Source of the DNA: Palsa-504 sp963844625
GTDB taxonomy: Bacteria > Actinomycetota > Actinomycetes > Streptosporangiales > Streptosporangiaceae
Assembly (NCBI GenBank): GCA_963844625.1
Contig: CAWJPF010000026.1
Span: forward strand, 1-64,000
Direction: 5' to 3'
Length of the DNA: 64,000 bases
The number at the start of each line of letters is the position of its first letter. Position 1 is the first letter of the stretch. This document shows, one piece after another, positions 24,297 to 32,256 of the stretch. Under the pieces are notes generated by a model. The model did not search any database and was not told the DNA's origin. It worked only from the letters and a program-made list of their open reading frames with translations. The translations under genes were made by a program, and so were the position numbers.

Positions 24297-25592
24297 ATGC
24301 ACACCCCGCCCATCCCGAACGTCGAGGACTCTGACCCGGAGATCGCCGGGCTCATCCAGAATGAGGCCCGCAGGCAGTACGAGAAGGCCAGGCTGATCCC
24401 GTCGGAGAATTATGTGTCGCTGGCCGTACTCGAGGCCTCGGGCACCGTACTGACCAACAAGTACTCCGAGGGCTACCCGGGCCGCCGCTACTACGAGGGC
24501 CAGCAGTTCATCGACCCGTTGGAGAACCTCGCCAGGGACAGGGCGAAGGCGCTGTTCGGAGTCGACCACGCCAACGTGCAGCCATACTCGGGCTCGCCCG
24601 CGAACCTCGCGGTCTACCTGGCCTTCGCCCAGCCCGGAGACACGATCATGGGCATGGCGCTGCCCATGGGCGGGCACCTCACCCACGGCTGGCCGGTCTC
24701 CGCGACCGGCAAGTGGTTCCGGCCGGTCCAGTACGGGGTCCGGCACGACACCGGCCGGGTCGACCTGGACGAGGTCCGCGACCTGGCGCTCAGGGAACAC
24801 CCCAAGATCATCTTCTGCGGCGGCACCGCGATCCCGCGGACCATCGACTTCCCGGCCTTCGCCGCGATCGCGGCCGAGGCAGGCTCGCTCCTGGTCGCCG
24901 ACGTCGCGCACATTTCCGGGCTGATCGCGGGCGGCGCGCACCCCTCGCCCGTCGGGCACGCCGGCGTGATCACCACGACCACGCACAAGACGCTCAGGGG
25001 CCCGCGCGGCGCCATGATCATGTGCAACGCCGAGTATGCCTCCGCCGTGGACAAGGCCGTGTTCCCTGGCCTGCAGGGAGGCCCGCACAACCACACCACG
25101 GCCGCGATCGCGGTGGCGCTGCACGAGGCCGCCCAGCCCGATTTCCGCCGTTACGCCCATCAGATCGTGGCCAACTCCAAGGCGCTGGCCAGCGCGCTGC
25201 TGTCCCGCGGCTACGACCTGGTGTCCGGCGGTACCGACAATCACCTGATCTTGATGGATCTCACCTCCAAGGGCATCGGCGGCAAGCCGGCCGCGAAGGC
25301 GCTGGACCGGGCGGGCATCGAGACGAACTACAACACGGTGCCGTTCGACCAGCGCAAGCCGTTCGACCCCTCCGGCCTCAGGATCGGCACGCCGGCGATC
25401 ACCACCCGCGGCCTGCGCGAGGAGCACATGGAACCGATCGCGGCCTGGATGGACGAGGCGATCACCGCGGCCACCAAGGAGGACGAGGCGGTACTCGACC
25501 GCATCGCTGCCGAGGTCCGCGAACTGCTGGCGTCCTTCCCCGCTCCCGGCTGGAACCCCGCGGCTCCCCCCGCGCCCGACTGGATCCCCTGA
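24297..25592 (+). CDS. glyA: Serine hydroxymethyltransferase
   Basis: This PLP enzyme of 431 residues interconverts serine and glycine with tetrahydrofolate. Family hallmarks: LIPSENYVSLAVLEASGTVLTNKYSEGYPGRRYYEGQQFID, NVQPYSGSPANLAVYLAF, VADVAHISGLIAGGAHPSP, and the PLP-lysine in TTTTHKTLRGPRG, followed by FPGLQGGPHNH and GLRIGTPAITTRG. ATG 24297 is preceded by a strong GAGGAGG site at 24284-24290. Actinomycetes often carry more than one glyA, so this may be a paralogue rather than the housekeeping copy. A 21-bp-arm palindrome at 25649-25694 follows the stop and could terminate transcription. Confidence 0.95.
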   Translation: MHTPPIPNVEDSDPEIAGLIQNEARRQYEKARLIPSENYVSLAVLEASGTVLTNKYSEGYPGRRYYEGQQFIDPLENLARDRAKALFGVDHANVQPYSGSPANLAVYLAFAQPGDTIMGMALPMGGHLTHGWPVSATGKWFRPVQYGVRHDTGRVDLDEVRDLALREHPKIIFCGGTAIPRTIDFPAFAAIAAEAGSLLVADVAHISGLIAGGAHPSPVGHAGVITTTTHKTLRGPRGAMIMCNAEYASAVDKAVFPGLQGGPHNHTTAAIAVALHEAAQPDFRRYAHQIVANSKALASALLSRGYDLVSGGTDNHLILMDLTSKGIGGKPAAKALDRAGIETNYNTVPFDQRKPFDPSGLRIGTPAITTRGLREEHMEPIAAWMDEAITAATKEDEAVLDRIAAEVRELLASFPAPGWNPAAPPAPDWIP

Positions 25593-25608
25593 GGCCCCCT
25601 GAGGCCCT

Positions 25609-25728
25609 CGGTGGTGCCCGGATGAGCACAGCTCCAGCGCACGTTTTACCTCCCTCGGCATAGGGGTGGGTTACCACCCCTATGCCGAGGGAGGCTGACT
25701 TTCTTCAGTTATCCCAGCTCAGCTGGGT
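25609..25728. repeat. Copy A of a ~115-bp repeated segment containing a long hairpin
   Basis: The segment from CGGTGG-T-GCCCGGATGAGCACAG to CAGCTCAGCT is nearly identical to 27784-27898. It contains the 5' end of a DUF4262 gene (minus strand, truncated here) and a hairpin with perfect 21-bp arms at 25649-25669 and 25674-25694 around the loop GTTA. It marks one edge of the tandem duplication described for this region. Confidence 0.85.
25649..25694. terminator. Bidirectional hairpin after glyA and the beta-helix gene
   Basis: The arms CCTCCCTCGGCATAGGGGTGG and their exact complement flank a 4-base loop. It lies 57 bases after glyA and 35 bases after the convergent beta-helix stop, a good position for a bidirectional terminator, although no clear U-tract follows. 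A near-identical hairpin at 27823-27868 is not between convergent genes, so the structure may instead be part of the repeated unit. Confidence 0.5.
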
Positions 25729-27027
25729 TCAGTGGCCGGCCGAGATCGGCGTGGTCACGTTCGTGAAGGTGTTGGTGCGCAGCCCGGACGCGGTCACTGG
25801 CTTGCTGAGCCAGATCCCGAAATGGTTGTTGAAGATGTGATTGAAGGCGATGGTTACGGTGACGGGCGTGCCACCCGAGAACACCAGGACTCCGGTGGTC
25901 TTCGGGTCCGTGGGCGAGGCCGGGGCGTCCAGCGTGTCGCCGTCGAGGTTGTTCTTGCCGATGGTGTTGCCGATTATCTTGTTGCCGCTGAGGTCCTCGA
26001 ACTGGCCCGGCTTAATAGTGTGGGCGTGCATCGTCACGCCGGACAGCCCGTTGCCGGCGATGTAGTTGCCCTGGACCAGGTTGTCGTACGAGGCAGTGCC
26101 GGCTGTCGCGTTCGCGAACAAGACTCCGGCGCCCTCGCCCGCCACGCCGTTGTTGGTCACCACGTTGCCCCGGATGACGTTGTCGTAGACACCCGCGACC
26201 GACGGCTGCGGCTGGCCCGTGGCACTGAGCGCGTTCGGGTTGTGCCCGGGAACCGTGATCCCGCAGTCGCTCGAGTTGCCGGTGACGACGTTGTTCGCCA
26301 CCAGGTTGTTGTGCGTGGGCCCGGTGTCGTCGCTCAGCAGGACCCCGCCGGAGTTGTCGGCGATGTAGTTCCTGGTGATCTGGGAGTAGGCGACGCCGAC
26401 GAAGTGCACGCCCTCGCCGCAGTCACCGGGAGCCGCTCCCTCGGCCGCGCATTGGAAGTAGGTGGAGGCGGGCGGCACGCCGCCGCCGAGGTCGTTGTGT
26501 ACCACGGCGTTGCGGCTGATGGAGATGCCGCTGAGGTCGCCGCCCAGCCCCGCGGCCAGGATGCCCTCACCCAGGGCGTGGGTGACCGTGAAGCCGCTGA
26601 ACCGGATGTCGGAACTGAGCATCACTACTGCGGCAAAGATAGTCTGCGTGCCGACACCCGGGATGTTCACCTTGAGTGTCGGGGTGACGCCTTTCTGGTC
26701 GATGGTCGCCCGCTGGCCCTGCAGCGACAGCGGCTTGGTTATCACGACCTGCTCGTGATAGGTGCCCCGGCAGACGACCACGGTGCCGCCCGAGGGGGCA
26801 GCGTTGACGGCGGACTGGATGGTCCGGAACCTGGCCGAGCGGCAGGACCGGTCGGCGCCCCACGGCCAGGCGTGGGGCGAGACGTACAGGGTCTTGTGGT
26901 AACCGTTATGACCTGTAATACCTGTGGTTGCGGCCGAGGCCGCGCCCGCTTGCGCGGTCACCACTCCGGCCACTAGCAGCGGTGCGAGCATCCAGCCCGC
27001 AATTCTCCCCATTCGCTTTGCTGTCAC
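25729..27027 (-). CDS. Secreted right-handed beta-helix protein (pectate-lyase/NosD-like)
   Basis: The 432-residue protein begins with a signal peptide (WMLAPLLVAGVVTAQAGAASAA). A beta-helix follows, opening with RFRTIQSAVNAAPSGGTVVVCRGTYHEQVVITKPLSLQG and continuing with repeated Asn-rich turns such as ISISRNAVVHND, ITRNYIADNSGG, NNLVANNVVTGNSSDCG, DNVIRGNVVTNNG and NLVQGNYIAGNG. The PbH1 repeats suggest binding or cleavage of extracellular polysaccharide; no catalytic residues can be assigned. The GTG start at 27027 has AGGGGGAG upstream; a longer frame to 27264 lacks signal-like sequence. A decayed copy of its 3' end lies at 27958-28060. Confidence 0.85.
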   Translation of the reverse strand: MTAKRMGRIAGWMLAPLLVAGVVTAQAGAASAATTGITGHNGYHKTLYVSPHAWPWGADRSCRSARFRTIQSAVNAAPSGGTVVVCRGTYHEQVVITKPLSLQGQRATIDQKGVTPTLKVNIPGVGTQTIFAAVVMLSSDIRFSGFTVTHALGEGILAAGLGGDLSGISISRNAVVHNDLGGGVPPASTYFQCAAEGAAPGDCGEGVHFVGVAYSQITRNYIADNSGGVLLSDDTGPTHNNLVANNVVTGNSSDCGITVPGHNPNALSATGQPQPSVAGVYDNVIRGNVVTNNGVAGEGAGVLFANATAGTASYDNLVQGNYIAGNGLSGVTMHAHTIKPGQFEDLSGNKIIGNTIGKNNLDGDTLDAPASPTDPKTTGVLVFSGGTPVTVTIAFNHIFNNHFGIWLSKPVTASGLRTNTFTNVTTPISAGH

Positions 27028-27313
27028 GTCTCCCCCTCTGGAGCCCTGGTCCGCGCCTGAGGAGCGGTTGCTCCCGTCGACTGCCGCGGGCACATATGAC
27101 GTCTCAGCCGACGAGTCGGCGCACACCCGCGCACCGAAAAATCGCATGCCCGTCCGGGTCTGCGCAAGATCGCACGCCTGGGCCGGCGCTCGTCCGAGCG
27201 GCCCTGTGGTCTTGCGAACCCCCCACCGCCTGAGAAATGCGAAACCAAGCACATTATCCCCCAAAATTCCTCATCCGCAAGGGTTCCCCGGCCGGTTTCC
27301 GAGGTACCGGCAA

Positions 27314-27835
27314 TCACCCGCCGGGCCAGCCGACTCGCTGGCGGCGCTCGGGCGGCACCCGCAGGCCGAGGACCGGCTGCCCGCCGCGCACGCCCTGATA
27401 GTCGCGGTCCCAGGGCCAGCGTCCGCGCTTATCGGCGTGCACCAGCTGCAGTCCCTGGATACGCCGGCCGTAGAACTCGACGGCCAGGTTCAGGTGCGCC
27501 CACGGCGTGGCGACCTTGACGATCTCGACGAGCGGGCCGTCGACCAGCGTGGCCTGCGTGCCCGGCGCGGGCGCGTCCGCGTGCAGCAGGCGGGTGGCCA
27601 CGCCGTTGAGCACCTGGGTGGCCTGGGTCAGGCCCATGCCCGTCACGACGAGCTCGGGTCGCCGGTACCTCGTGAGCCCGACGGTGTAGGCCCAGGGCGG
27701 ATGGATGCCGTCCCGTTCCACGCCCTGCACGGCCCAGCCGTAGATGGCGATCAGCTGCCGCATGTGGTCTTGGTAGTCGCGCTCGGTGGCGCCCGGATGA
27801 GCACAGATCCAGCACACGTATGCCTCCCTCGGCAT
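27314..27835 (-). CDS. DUF4262-like protein
   Basis: The 173 residues start MPREAYVCWICAHPGATERDYQDHMRQLIAIYGWAVQGVE and contain HPPWAYTVGLTRYRRPELVVTGM and PWAHLNLAVEFYG, the pattern of DUF4262 proteins of unknown function found widely in actinomycetes. A CxxC pair is present near the N-terminus. The start ATG lies inside the left arm of a long hairpin (27823-27868), which could occlude or control initiation. The same hairpin and the first codons recur at 25609-25728 as a truncated copy. The gene lies downstream of a decayed beta-helix fragment, matching the duplicated-unit model. Confidence 0.75.
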   Translation of the reverse strand: MPREAYVCWICAHPGATERDYQDHMRQLIAIYGWAVQGVERDGIHPPWAYTVGLTRYRRPELVVTGMGLTQATQVLNGVATRLLHADAPAPGTQATLVDGPLVEIVKVATPWAHLNLAVEFYGRRIQGLQLVHADKRGRWPWDRDYQGVRGGQPVLGLRVPPERRQRVGWPGG

Positions 27836-27898
27836 AGGGGTGGGTTACCACCACTATGCCGAGGGAGACTGACATTTTCAGTTACCGCAGCTCAGCTA
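27784..27898. repeat. Copy B of the ~115-bp repeated segment
   Basis: This copy matches 25609-25728 and includes the hairpin CCTCCCTCGGCATAGGGGTGG (27823-27843), loop GTTA, and a right arm with one internal mismatch. Here the DUF4262 gene that starts inside it is intact, whereas in copy A it is reduced to its first codons. Confidence 0.85.
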
Positions 27899-27957
27899 GT
27901 ACCAAGATTTTGCATCCTTGTTCGAGCTGACTTCGACGGCTGTACGGGCGGCCTGAC

Positions 27958-28060
27958 CGACCTCAGCGGGCCGGCCGGGATCGGCGTGGTCACGTTCGTG
28001 AAGGTGTTGGTTCCCAGTCCGGACGCGGGAGTCCAGCGTGTCGCCATCGAGGCTGTTCGG
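27958..28060 (-). pseudogene. 3' fragment of a beta-helix gene, internally deleted
   Basis: Reading leftward, the fragment encodes NSLDGDTLDS joined to GLGTNTFTNVTTPIPAGP, which match NLDGDTLDA and GLRTNTFTNVTTPISAGH of the intact gene at 25729-27027 but without the ~40 residues between. It lies next to copy B of the repeat, just as the intact 3' end lies next to copy A. The 372-base stretch 27899-28270 holds no intact gene. A CAAGA..TTTGCATC..TTGTTC motif occurs on both sides (about 27903 and 28101), possibly a footprint of rearrangement. Confidence 0.75.
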
Positions 28061-28270
28061 CGATTTTTCAGCCGAGCCCAGATCGCCGCCGATAAGCTAG
28101 CAAGAAATATTTGCATCTTTGTTCTAAGGAACTTATATTCGATCGGAGTTGCCTGAACTGACTCAGGTGCCGACCACAGTAATCGCAGATCGTACTGCCG
28201 GTCTTCCCTCCCGCGCGGCAGCCACAAACCGGCGCCCGCAGGCGCCCGGGAAGCAAGCGGGTGGCAGAGC

Positions 28271-28552
28271 ATGAGCAGGGTCTACGGCGAGCCGGTCAAC
28301 GTTAAGGCCAGGAACGACGGCAGGCCCACCAGGTTCGTGTGGCGCAGCCGCCGGTACACCGTCGACGCCATCCTCGAGCACTGGGTCATCAACCGGGAGT
28401 GGTGGCGAGATCCCGAGGCCGAGCCTGGGCAGCCCGAGCTTGAGTTCTGGCGGGTCGAGGCCACCCCGGGACCGGCCATGACGCCCGGCGTATACGAACT
28501 GCGCCGCGAACCCGGTACGGATGACTGGACCCTGCGCCGCGGCTTCGGCTGA
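28271..28552 (+). CDS. DUF6504-family small protein
   Basis: This 93-residue protein, MSRVYGEPVNVKARNDGRPTRFVWRSRRYTVDAILEHWVINREWWRDPEAEPGQPELEFWRVEAT, has the repeated aromatic pattern of DUF6504, a small actinobacterial family of unknown function often encoded near error-prone polymerase genes. No such polymerase is present here. It is convergent with the MBL-fold gene, with 28 bases between the stops. The family link is by motif memory and fairly specific (GEPV.V, RFVWR.R.Y.V, LEHWV). Confidence 0.8.
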   Translation: MSRVYGEPVNVKARNDGRPTRFVWRSRRYTVDAILEHWVINREWWRDPEAEPGQPELEFWRVEATPGPAMTPGVYELRREPGTDDWTLRRGFG

Positions 28553-28580
28553 ACCGCGCCAGGCCCGCGAGGGCCAGCCT

Positions 28581-29390
28581 TCACACAGCGCCCCGCAGGT
28601 GCTCGATGTACCGCAACGCCGACCGCTGCACGATCTCCCGCGCGTCGGACCGCAGCACCGGCGTCCACCAGCCGCCGTAGATCCGGTCGAAGGCCAGCGG
28701 CTGCACCGCCGCCCAGATCCCGGTGACGGCCGCCTCGGACAGCGGCAGCCGGTTCGGCGCCGACCAGACGAACGTCACCCGGTCCTCGCCCGGCGTCACG
28801 AAGATCGTGTCCCCGGAAAGCAGCACCCCGCGCCCGTCCGCCCCGGAAGCCCAGTGCACCACCGCGCTGCCGGGGAAATGCCCGCCGCACTGCACCAGCG
28901 TCACCCCGGGCAGCACCTCCAGTGTCCCGGCCCAGGTCCGCACCCGCGCCCCCGAACCCGGCCGCAGCCACGCCGCGTCGGCCGCAGGCACGCAGATTTC
29001 CGCGCCGAACGCGCGGCCCCACTCGCCGATGGCCCCGTAGAAGTGCGGGTGGCTGGCGGTCACGTAGCTCAGCCCGCCCGCCGCGCGGACCGCCGCCACC
29101 GCCGCGTCGTCGATGAACCCGGACGGGTCCCACAGCAGGTTGCCCCCGGCGGTAGACACCAGCAGCGACCGCTGCCCGATGGCGAACGGCGGGTCCGCGC
29201 CGATCCCGGTCAGCCCGGGCTCGACCGCGCGCACGTCGGACCGGTGCCCGGCCGCGGCCAGCTCGGCCAGCGTGGTCCACCGCTGGCCGCCCGGCGGCAC
29301 CCACTGCCGCTCGTCCGCGCACACCGCGCAGACCACGGGCCGCGGCTCCGGAAAGTGGTTACCGCAGGTCGCGCAGACCGGACTCGTCAT
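28581..29390 (-). CDS. MBL-fold metallo-hydrolase with N-terminal zinc ribbon
   Basis: The 269 residues start with a short zinc ribbon (C6-x2-C9 and C21-x2-C24) followed by a metallo-beta-lactamase fold: the HxH of TASHPHFYGAIGEWG, GGHFPGSAVVHWA, and the metal Asp of VLLSGDTIFVTPG. The C-terminal part (RIYGGWWTPVLRSDAREIVQRSALRYIEHLRG) matches actinobacterial hydrolases of this type, whose substrates are not known. The usual HxHxDH signature is altered to HPHFYGA, so the metal site may be atypical. It is the last gene before the DUF6504 gene; a hairpin at 29415-29451 separates it from the sqdB-like gene upstream. Confidence 0.82.
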   Translation of the reverse strand: MTSPVCATCGNHFPEPRPVVCAVCADERQWVPPGGQRWTTLAELAAAGHRSDVRAVEPGLTGIGADPPFAIGQRSLLVSTAGGNLLWDPSGFIDDAAVAAVRAAGGLSYVTASHPHFYGAIGEWGRAFGAEICVPAADAAWLRPGSGARVRTWAGTLEVLPGVTLVQCGGHFPGSAVVHWASGADGRGVLLSGDTIFVTPGEDRVTFVWSAPNRLPLSEAAVTGIWAAVQPLAFDRIYGGWWTPVLRSDAREIVQRSALRYIEHLRGAV

Positions 29391-29414
29391 CTTCTCCTCA
29401 CCGCAAGTGCCACC

Positions 29415-29451
29415 GCCCGTTCGGTATCAAAAGATTTTTTACCGAACGGGC
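29415..29451 (-). terminator. Hairpin with T-rich loop downstream of sqdB-like gene
   Basis: The 11-bp arms GCCCGTTCGGT (29415-29425) and ACCGAACGGGC (29441-29451) flank a 15-base loop containing TTTTTT. It follows the sqdB-like stop (29478) and precedes the MBL gene start (29390), so it probably terminates the sqdB transcript. The T-run is in the loop rather than after the stem, which is atypical. Confidence 0.5.
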
Positions 29452-29477
29452 CGTGGTCACACTCACCAGTACATCCA

Positions 29478-30632
29478 CTAGCCCGCGGTGGGCTCACTCC
29501 ACTTCACCGTGGGCCGGAGCGCGTCCGGGCGGACCCGGTGCGCGTACCGCTTGGTGATCTCGAACAGCGACTCGATCAGCGTCTCGGACAGCAGGTGCGG
29601 CTCGAGGCCGAGATCCATCAGCTTGGTGTACTTGACGTTGTAGTAGTGCTCGGGCGCCTCGATACGGGGGTTGTCCAGGTGCTCGACCGTCACGTCCTCG
29701 GGGCTGGCCGCCTGGACCGTCTCGGCGATCTCCTTGACCGACATGGACTCGGTCATCTGGTTGAACACCCGGAACTCGCCCCGGTTGGCCGGGTTCTCGC
29801 ACGCCAGCTGGATGCAGCGGACCGTATCCCGGATGTCGATGATGCCCCGGGTCTGGTTGCCTGAGCCGTACACGGTCAGCGGGTGGCCGATGACCGCCTG
29901 GATGGTAAACCGGTTCAGCACGGTGCCGAACACCGCGTCGTAGTCGAACCTGGTCGCCAGCCGCTCGTCCCTGGCCGTCTCCCGCGTCTGCTGCCCGTAG
30001 ACCACGCCCTGGTTCAGGTCGGTGGCCCGCAGGTCCCAGATCCGGCAGGCGAACTCGATGTTGTGGCTGTCGTGCACCTTGGACAGGTGGTAGAACGAGC
30101 CCGGCCGCTTGGGGAACAGCACCCGGTCGGTCCGGCCGTTGTGCTCCAGGTCGAGCCAGCCTTCTTCGATGTCGATGTTCGGCGTGCCGTACTCGCCCAT
30201 CGTGCCGAGCTTGACCAGGTGGATGTCCGGGTTGGTCTCGGCGATCGCGAACAGGACGTTCAGGTTCCCGACCACGTTGTTCTGCTGGGTGTACACGGCG
30301 TGCGCCCGGTCGATCATCGAGTACGGCGCGGCCCGCTGCTCGGCGAAGTGGACCACGGCCTCCGGCCCGAAGTCCCTGATGATGTGGTACGTGAACAGCG
30401 CGTCCGTCAGGTCGCCGACGTACAGGCCGATCCGCTTGCCGGTCAGCTCCTCCCACACCGCGATACGCGTCTGCAGGGGCTCGATCGGCACCAGCGACTC
30501 GACCCCGAGCTCGTTGTCGTAGTGCCTGCGCACGAAGTTGTCGGCGACGGCCACCTCGTGGCCTTCCTCCGACAGGTGCAGCGCCGTAGGCCACCCGAGG
30601 TACCCATCCCCGCCCAACACCAAGATCTTCAT
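29478..30632 (-). CDS. sqdB: SqdB-like UDP-sulfoquinovose synthase / NAD-dependent epimerase-dehydratase
   Basis: This 384-residue extended SDR has the Rossmann motif GGDGYLG (7-13) and the YxxxK pair in SFYHLSKVHDSHN. Segments typical of SqdB follow: NFVRRHYDNELGVESLVPI, VHFAEQRAAPYSMIDRAHAVYTQQNNVVGNLNVLFAI, KLGTMGEYGTPNIDIEEG, DLNQGVVYGQQT and GNQTRGIIDIRDTVRCIQLACENPA. SqdB converts UDP-glucose and sulfite to UDP-sulfoquinovose, the head-group donor of plant-type sulfolipid; archaeal Agl3 uses the same chemistry for glycans. No obvious SqdX transferase is adjacent, but a GT2, a GtrA and an epimerase follow within 3 kb. It is divergent from the GtrA gene, with a 215-base intergenic region. 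Confidence 0.85.
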   Translation of the reverse strand: MKILVLGGDGYLGWPTALHLSEEGHEVAVADNFVRRHYDNELGVESLVPIEPLQTRIAVWEELTGKRIGLYVGDLTDALFTYHIIRDFGPEAVVHFAEQRAAPYSMIDRAHAVYTQQNNVVGNLNVLFAIAETNPDIHLVKLGTMGEYGTPNIDIEEGWLDLEHNGRTDRVLFPKRPGSFYHLSKVHDSHNIEFACRIWDLRATDLNQGVVYGQQTRETARDERLATRFDYDAVFGTVLNRFTIQAVIGHPLTVYGSGNQTRGIIDIRDTVRCIQLACENPANRGEFRVFNQMTESMSVKEIAETVQAASPEDVTVEHLDNPRIEAPEHYYNVKYTKLMDLGLEPHLLSETLIESLFEITKRYAHRVRPDALRPTVKWSEPTAG

Positions 30633-30847
30633 GCTCCGGCTCCTACCGTGTCTTTCTGTGGAGTTGCTTTGAGTTTTCCTGCCGTTGTGCGGGGTAGCCG
30701 CACGGGGCGGTAACGTGCTTGGAGTGCGGATGCTGGAATACCCTCCCGCTCGGGCGGCTTCGCCGGAGTGGCTTCACCGGCCTGCGGTATCCGCGCTGTA
30801 GGATCTGCTCTCTTGACTGATGGTCGGCTAGCGAAACTAGGACATCG

Positions 30848-31447
30848 ATGGCTCTGACTACCACTCGGCTCGGCGGCTCGCTGGCTCAGAAGGCGCGCAG
30901 CAAGCTCGGCATCCGCTTCGGCCGGTTCGCGGTCGCAGCGGCGGCGGCGTTCGTCACGACCGAGGTCGTGCTGACCATCTGCGCCGGTCCGCTGCACCTG
31001 ACCGCCACCTGGGCCAGCCTGATCGCCTGGTTCTCCGGCGCGCTGGTGAGCTACGTGCTCAGCCGCTGGGCGTGGAAGCGGAAGGGCCGTCCGAACCTGC
31101 TGCGCGAGACCCTGCCGTTCTGGATTGTCTCCGCCATGGTCATCGTGGTCCTCACGCTGGCCACCAAGTTCGCCTACCACTCGGCGGGCTGGATGAACCT
31201 GACCGGGGCCGCGCGTGTCCTCTACGTGGACCTGGTGTACGGCATCGCCAACATCGGCACGTTCCTGCTGCGGTTCCTGTTCTTCCACTACGTCCTCTTC
31301 GCCGGGTCGCCCGGCAAGCCCGGGCCCCCCGCGGCCGAAGAGGCGCTGGTCTCGATCGACCCCGGGCCCGAGCCGTTCGCCCGGACCACGGGCGACGGGG
31401 ACTCCGACGACGAAGACTCCGACGACGACACCGCTCCGGCCCGCTGA
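30848..31447 (+). CDS. GtrA-family membrane protein
   Basis: The 199 residues contain four TM helices (roughly RFAVAAAAAFVTTEVVLTICAG, TWASLIAWFSGALVSYVLSRWAW, LPFWIVSAMVIVVLTLATKF and DLVYGIANIGTFLLRFLFFHYVLF), the arrangement of GtrA proteins that flip or assist transfer of polyprenyl-linked sugars. The conserved SYVLSRWAWKR motif is present. The C-terminal ~45 residues are an acidic tail (DGDSDDEDSDDDTAPAR). The 3' end overlaps the convergent GT2 gene by 160 bases, unusually long. It pairs naturally with the GT2 enzyme in glycan decoration. The start ATG 30848 lacks a strong ribosome-binding site. Confidence 0.88.
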   Translation: MALTTTRLGGSLAQKARSKLGIRFGRFAVAAAAAFVTTEVVLTICAGPLHLTATWASLIAWFSGALVSYVLSRWAWKRKGRPNLLRETLPFWIVSAMVIVVLTLATKFAYHSAGWMNLTGAARVLYVDLVYGIANIGTFLLRFLFFHYVLFAGSPGKPGPPAAEEALVSIDPGPEPFARTTGDGDSDDEDSDDDTAPAR

Positions 31448-32256
31448 CGCTCGCGCCACCAGGTTCCGTAGGCCACCCGCGCGAAGCGCACCCCGTAGAA
31501 GAGGTTGTTCACGCCGGGCAGGTGCAGCTTGTAGAGCGGGTTCTGGCCCTTCTTGCTCTCACCCACCCGCCGCCGGTGGATGGTCGCGGGCACCTCGGTC
31601 ACCTTGTACCCGTGGGTGATGACCCCGATCAGCAGCTCGGACGCCTGGTACTGCGGCTGTTCCAGCTGGACCGCGCCGGTCACCTCGGCGCGCATGGCAC
31701 GCAGCCCGAACGTCGTGTCGCTGACTTTCTGCCCGGTCAGCATGCTGATCGTGCTGGCGAAGAACCGGACGCCGGTGCGGCGGATCATGTCCTTGGTCTC
31801 CTGGCTGCCGAGCCGCCGGGAGCCGGTCACGAAGTCCGCCTCGCCGGCCACCACGGGCCCGAGCACCCGGTCCATCTCGGCCGGGTTGTACTGGCCGTCC
31901 GCGTCGGTCGTCACGATGTACGTCGCGCCGCCCTCGCGGGCCAGCCGGTAGCCGAGCCGTAGCGCTGCGCCCTGGCCGCGGTTGACCGGCACGTCGCAGA
32001 CCATGGCGCCGGCCTCGGCGGCCTCCGCCGCGGTGCCGTCGGCGCAGCCGTCGGCGACCACGACGGTCGCCGTGGCCAGCCCGCATATCTGGCTCGGCAG
32101 CGCCTCGATGACCGGGCCGATGGCGCCTTCCTCGTTGAAGGCGGCGATCACGATCGCGACCGGGGCCAGGTGCGTGGCGCGCTCGCCGTAGGCGTCGATG
32201 AACGCCTTGATGGCGACGTCGTCGACCAGCTGGTCCTGCGGGTTGGAGTAGATCAT
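31288..32256 (-). CDS. Family 2 glycosyltransferase (dolichyl-phosphate-sugar synthase-like)
   Basis: This 322-residue protein has the GT-A fold: VAIVIAAFNEEGAIGPVIEALPS, VVVADGCADGTA, NRGQGAALRLGYRLA and the nucleotide/metal motif TTDADGQYNP. The C-terminal part (FGLRAMRAEV, ASELLIGVITHGYKVTEVPATIHRRRVGESKKG) matches polyprenyl-phosphate hexose synthases, which feed membrane glycosylation. ATG 32256 overlaps the upstream epimerase stop (ATGA) and has AAGGAC upstream. The last ~50 residues (GAVSSSESSSSESPSP and on) are read antisense to the acidic tail of the convergent GtrA gene. It probably cooperates with GtrA and the epimerase. Confidence 0.9.
   Translation of the reverse strand: MIYSNPQDQLVDDVAIKAFIDAYGERATHLAPVAIVIAAFNEEGAIGPVIEALPSQICGLATATVVVADGCADGTAAEAAEAGAMVCDVPVNRGQGAALRLGYRLAREGGATYIVTTDADGQYNPAEMDRVLGPVVAGEADFVTGSRRLGSQETKDMIRRTGVRFFASTISMLTGQKVSDTTFGLRAMRAEVTGAVQLEQPQYQASELLIGVITHGYKVTEVPATIHRRRVGESKKGQNPLYKLHLPGVNNLFYGVRFARVAYGTWWRERQRAGAVSSSESSSSESPSPVVRANGSGPGSIETSASSAAGGPGLPGDPAKRT

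Noticed and set aside
24252..25661. Minus-strand frame opposite glyA beginning MPREV
   Set aside because: Only the first codons derive from the duplicated DUF4262 start; the rest is antisense to glyA.
25649..27868. Insertion sequence bounded by the two hairpin copies
   Set aside because: No transposase lies between them, the copies are direct rather than inverted, and flanking gene ends match a tandem duplication.
30633..30847. Precise promoter for GtrA (TTGACT near 30814)
   Set aside because: A -35-like TTGACT is present but no convincing -10 element at the right spacing, so it is not listed as a feature.
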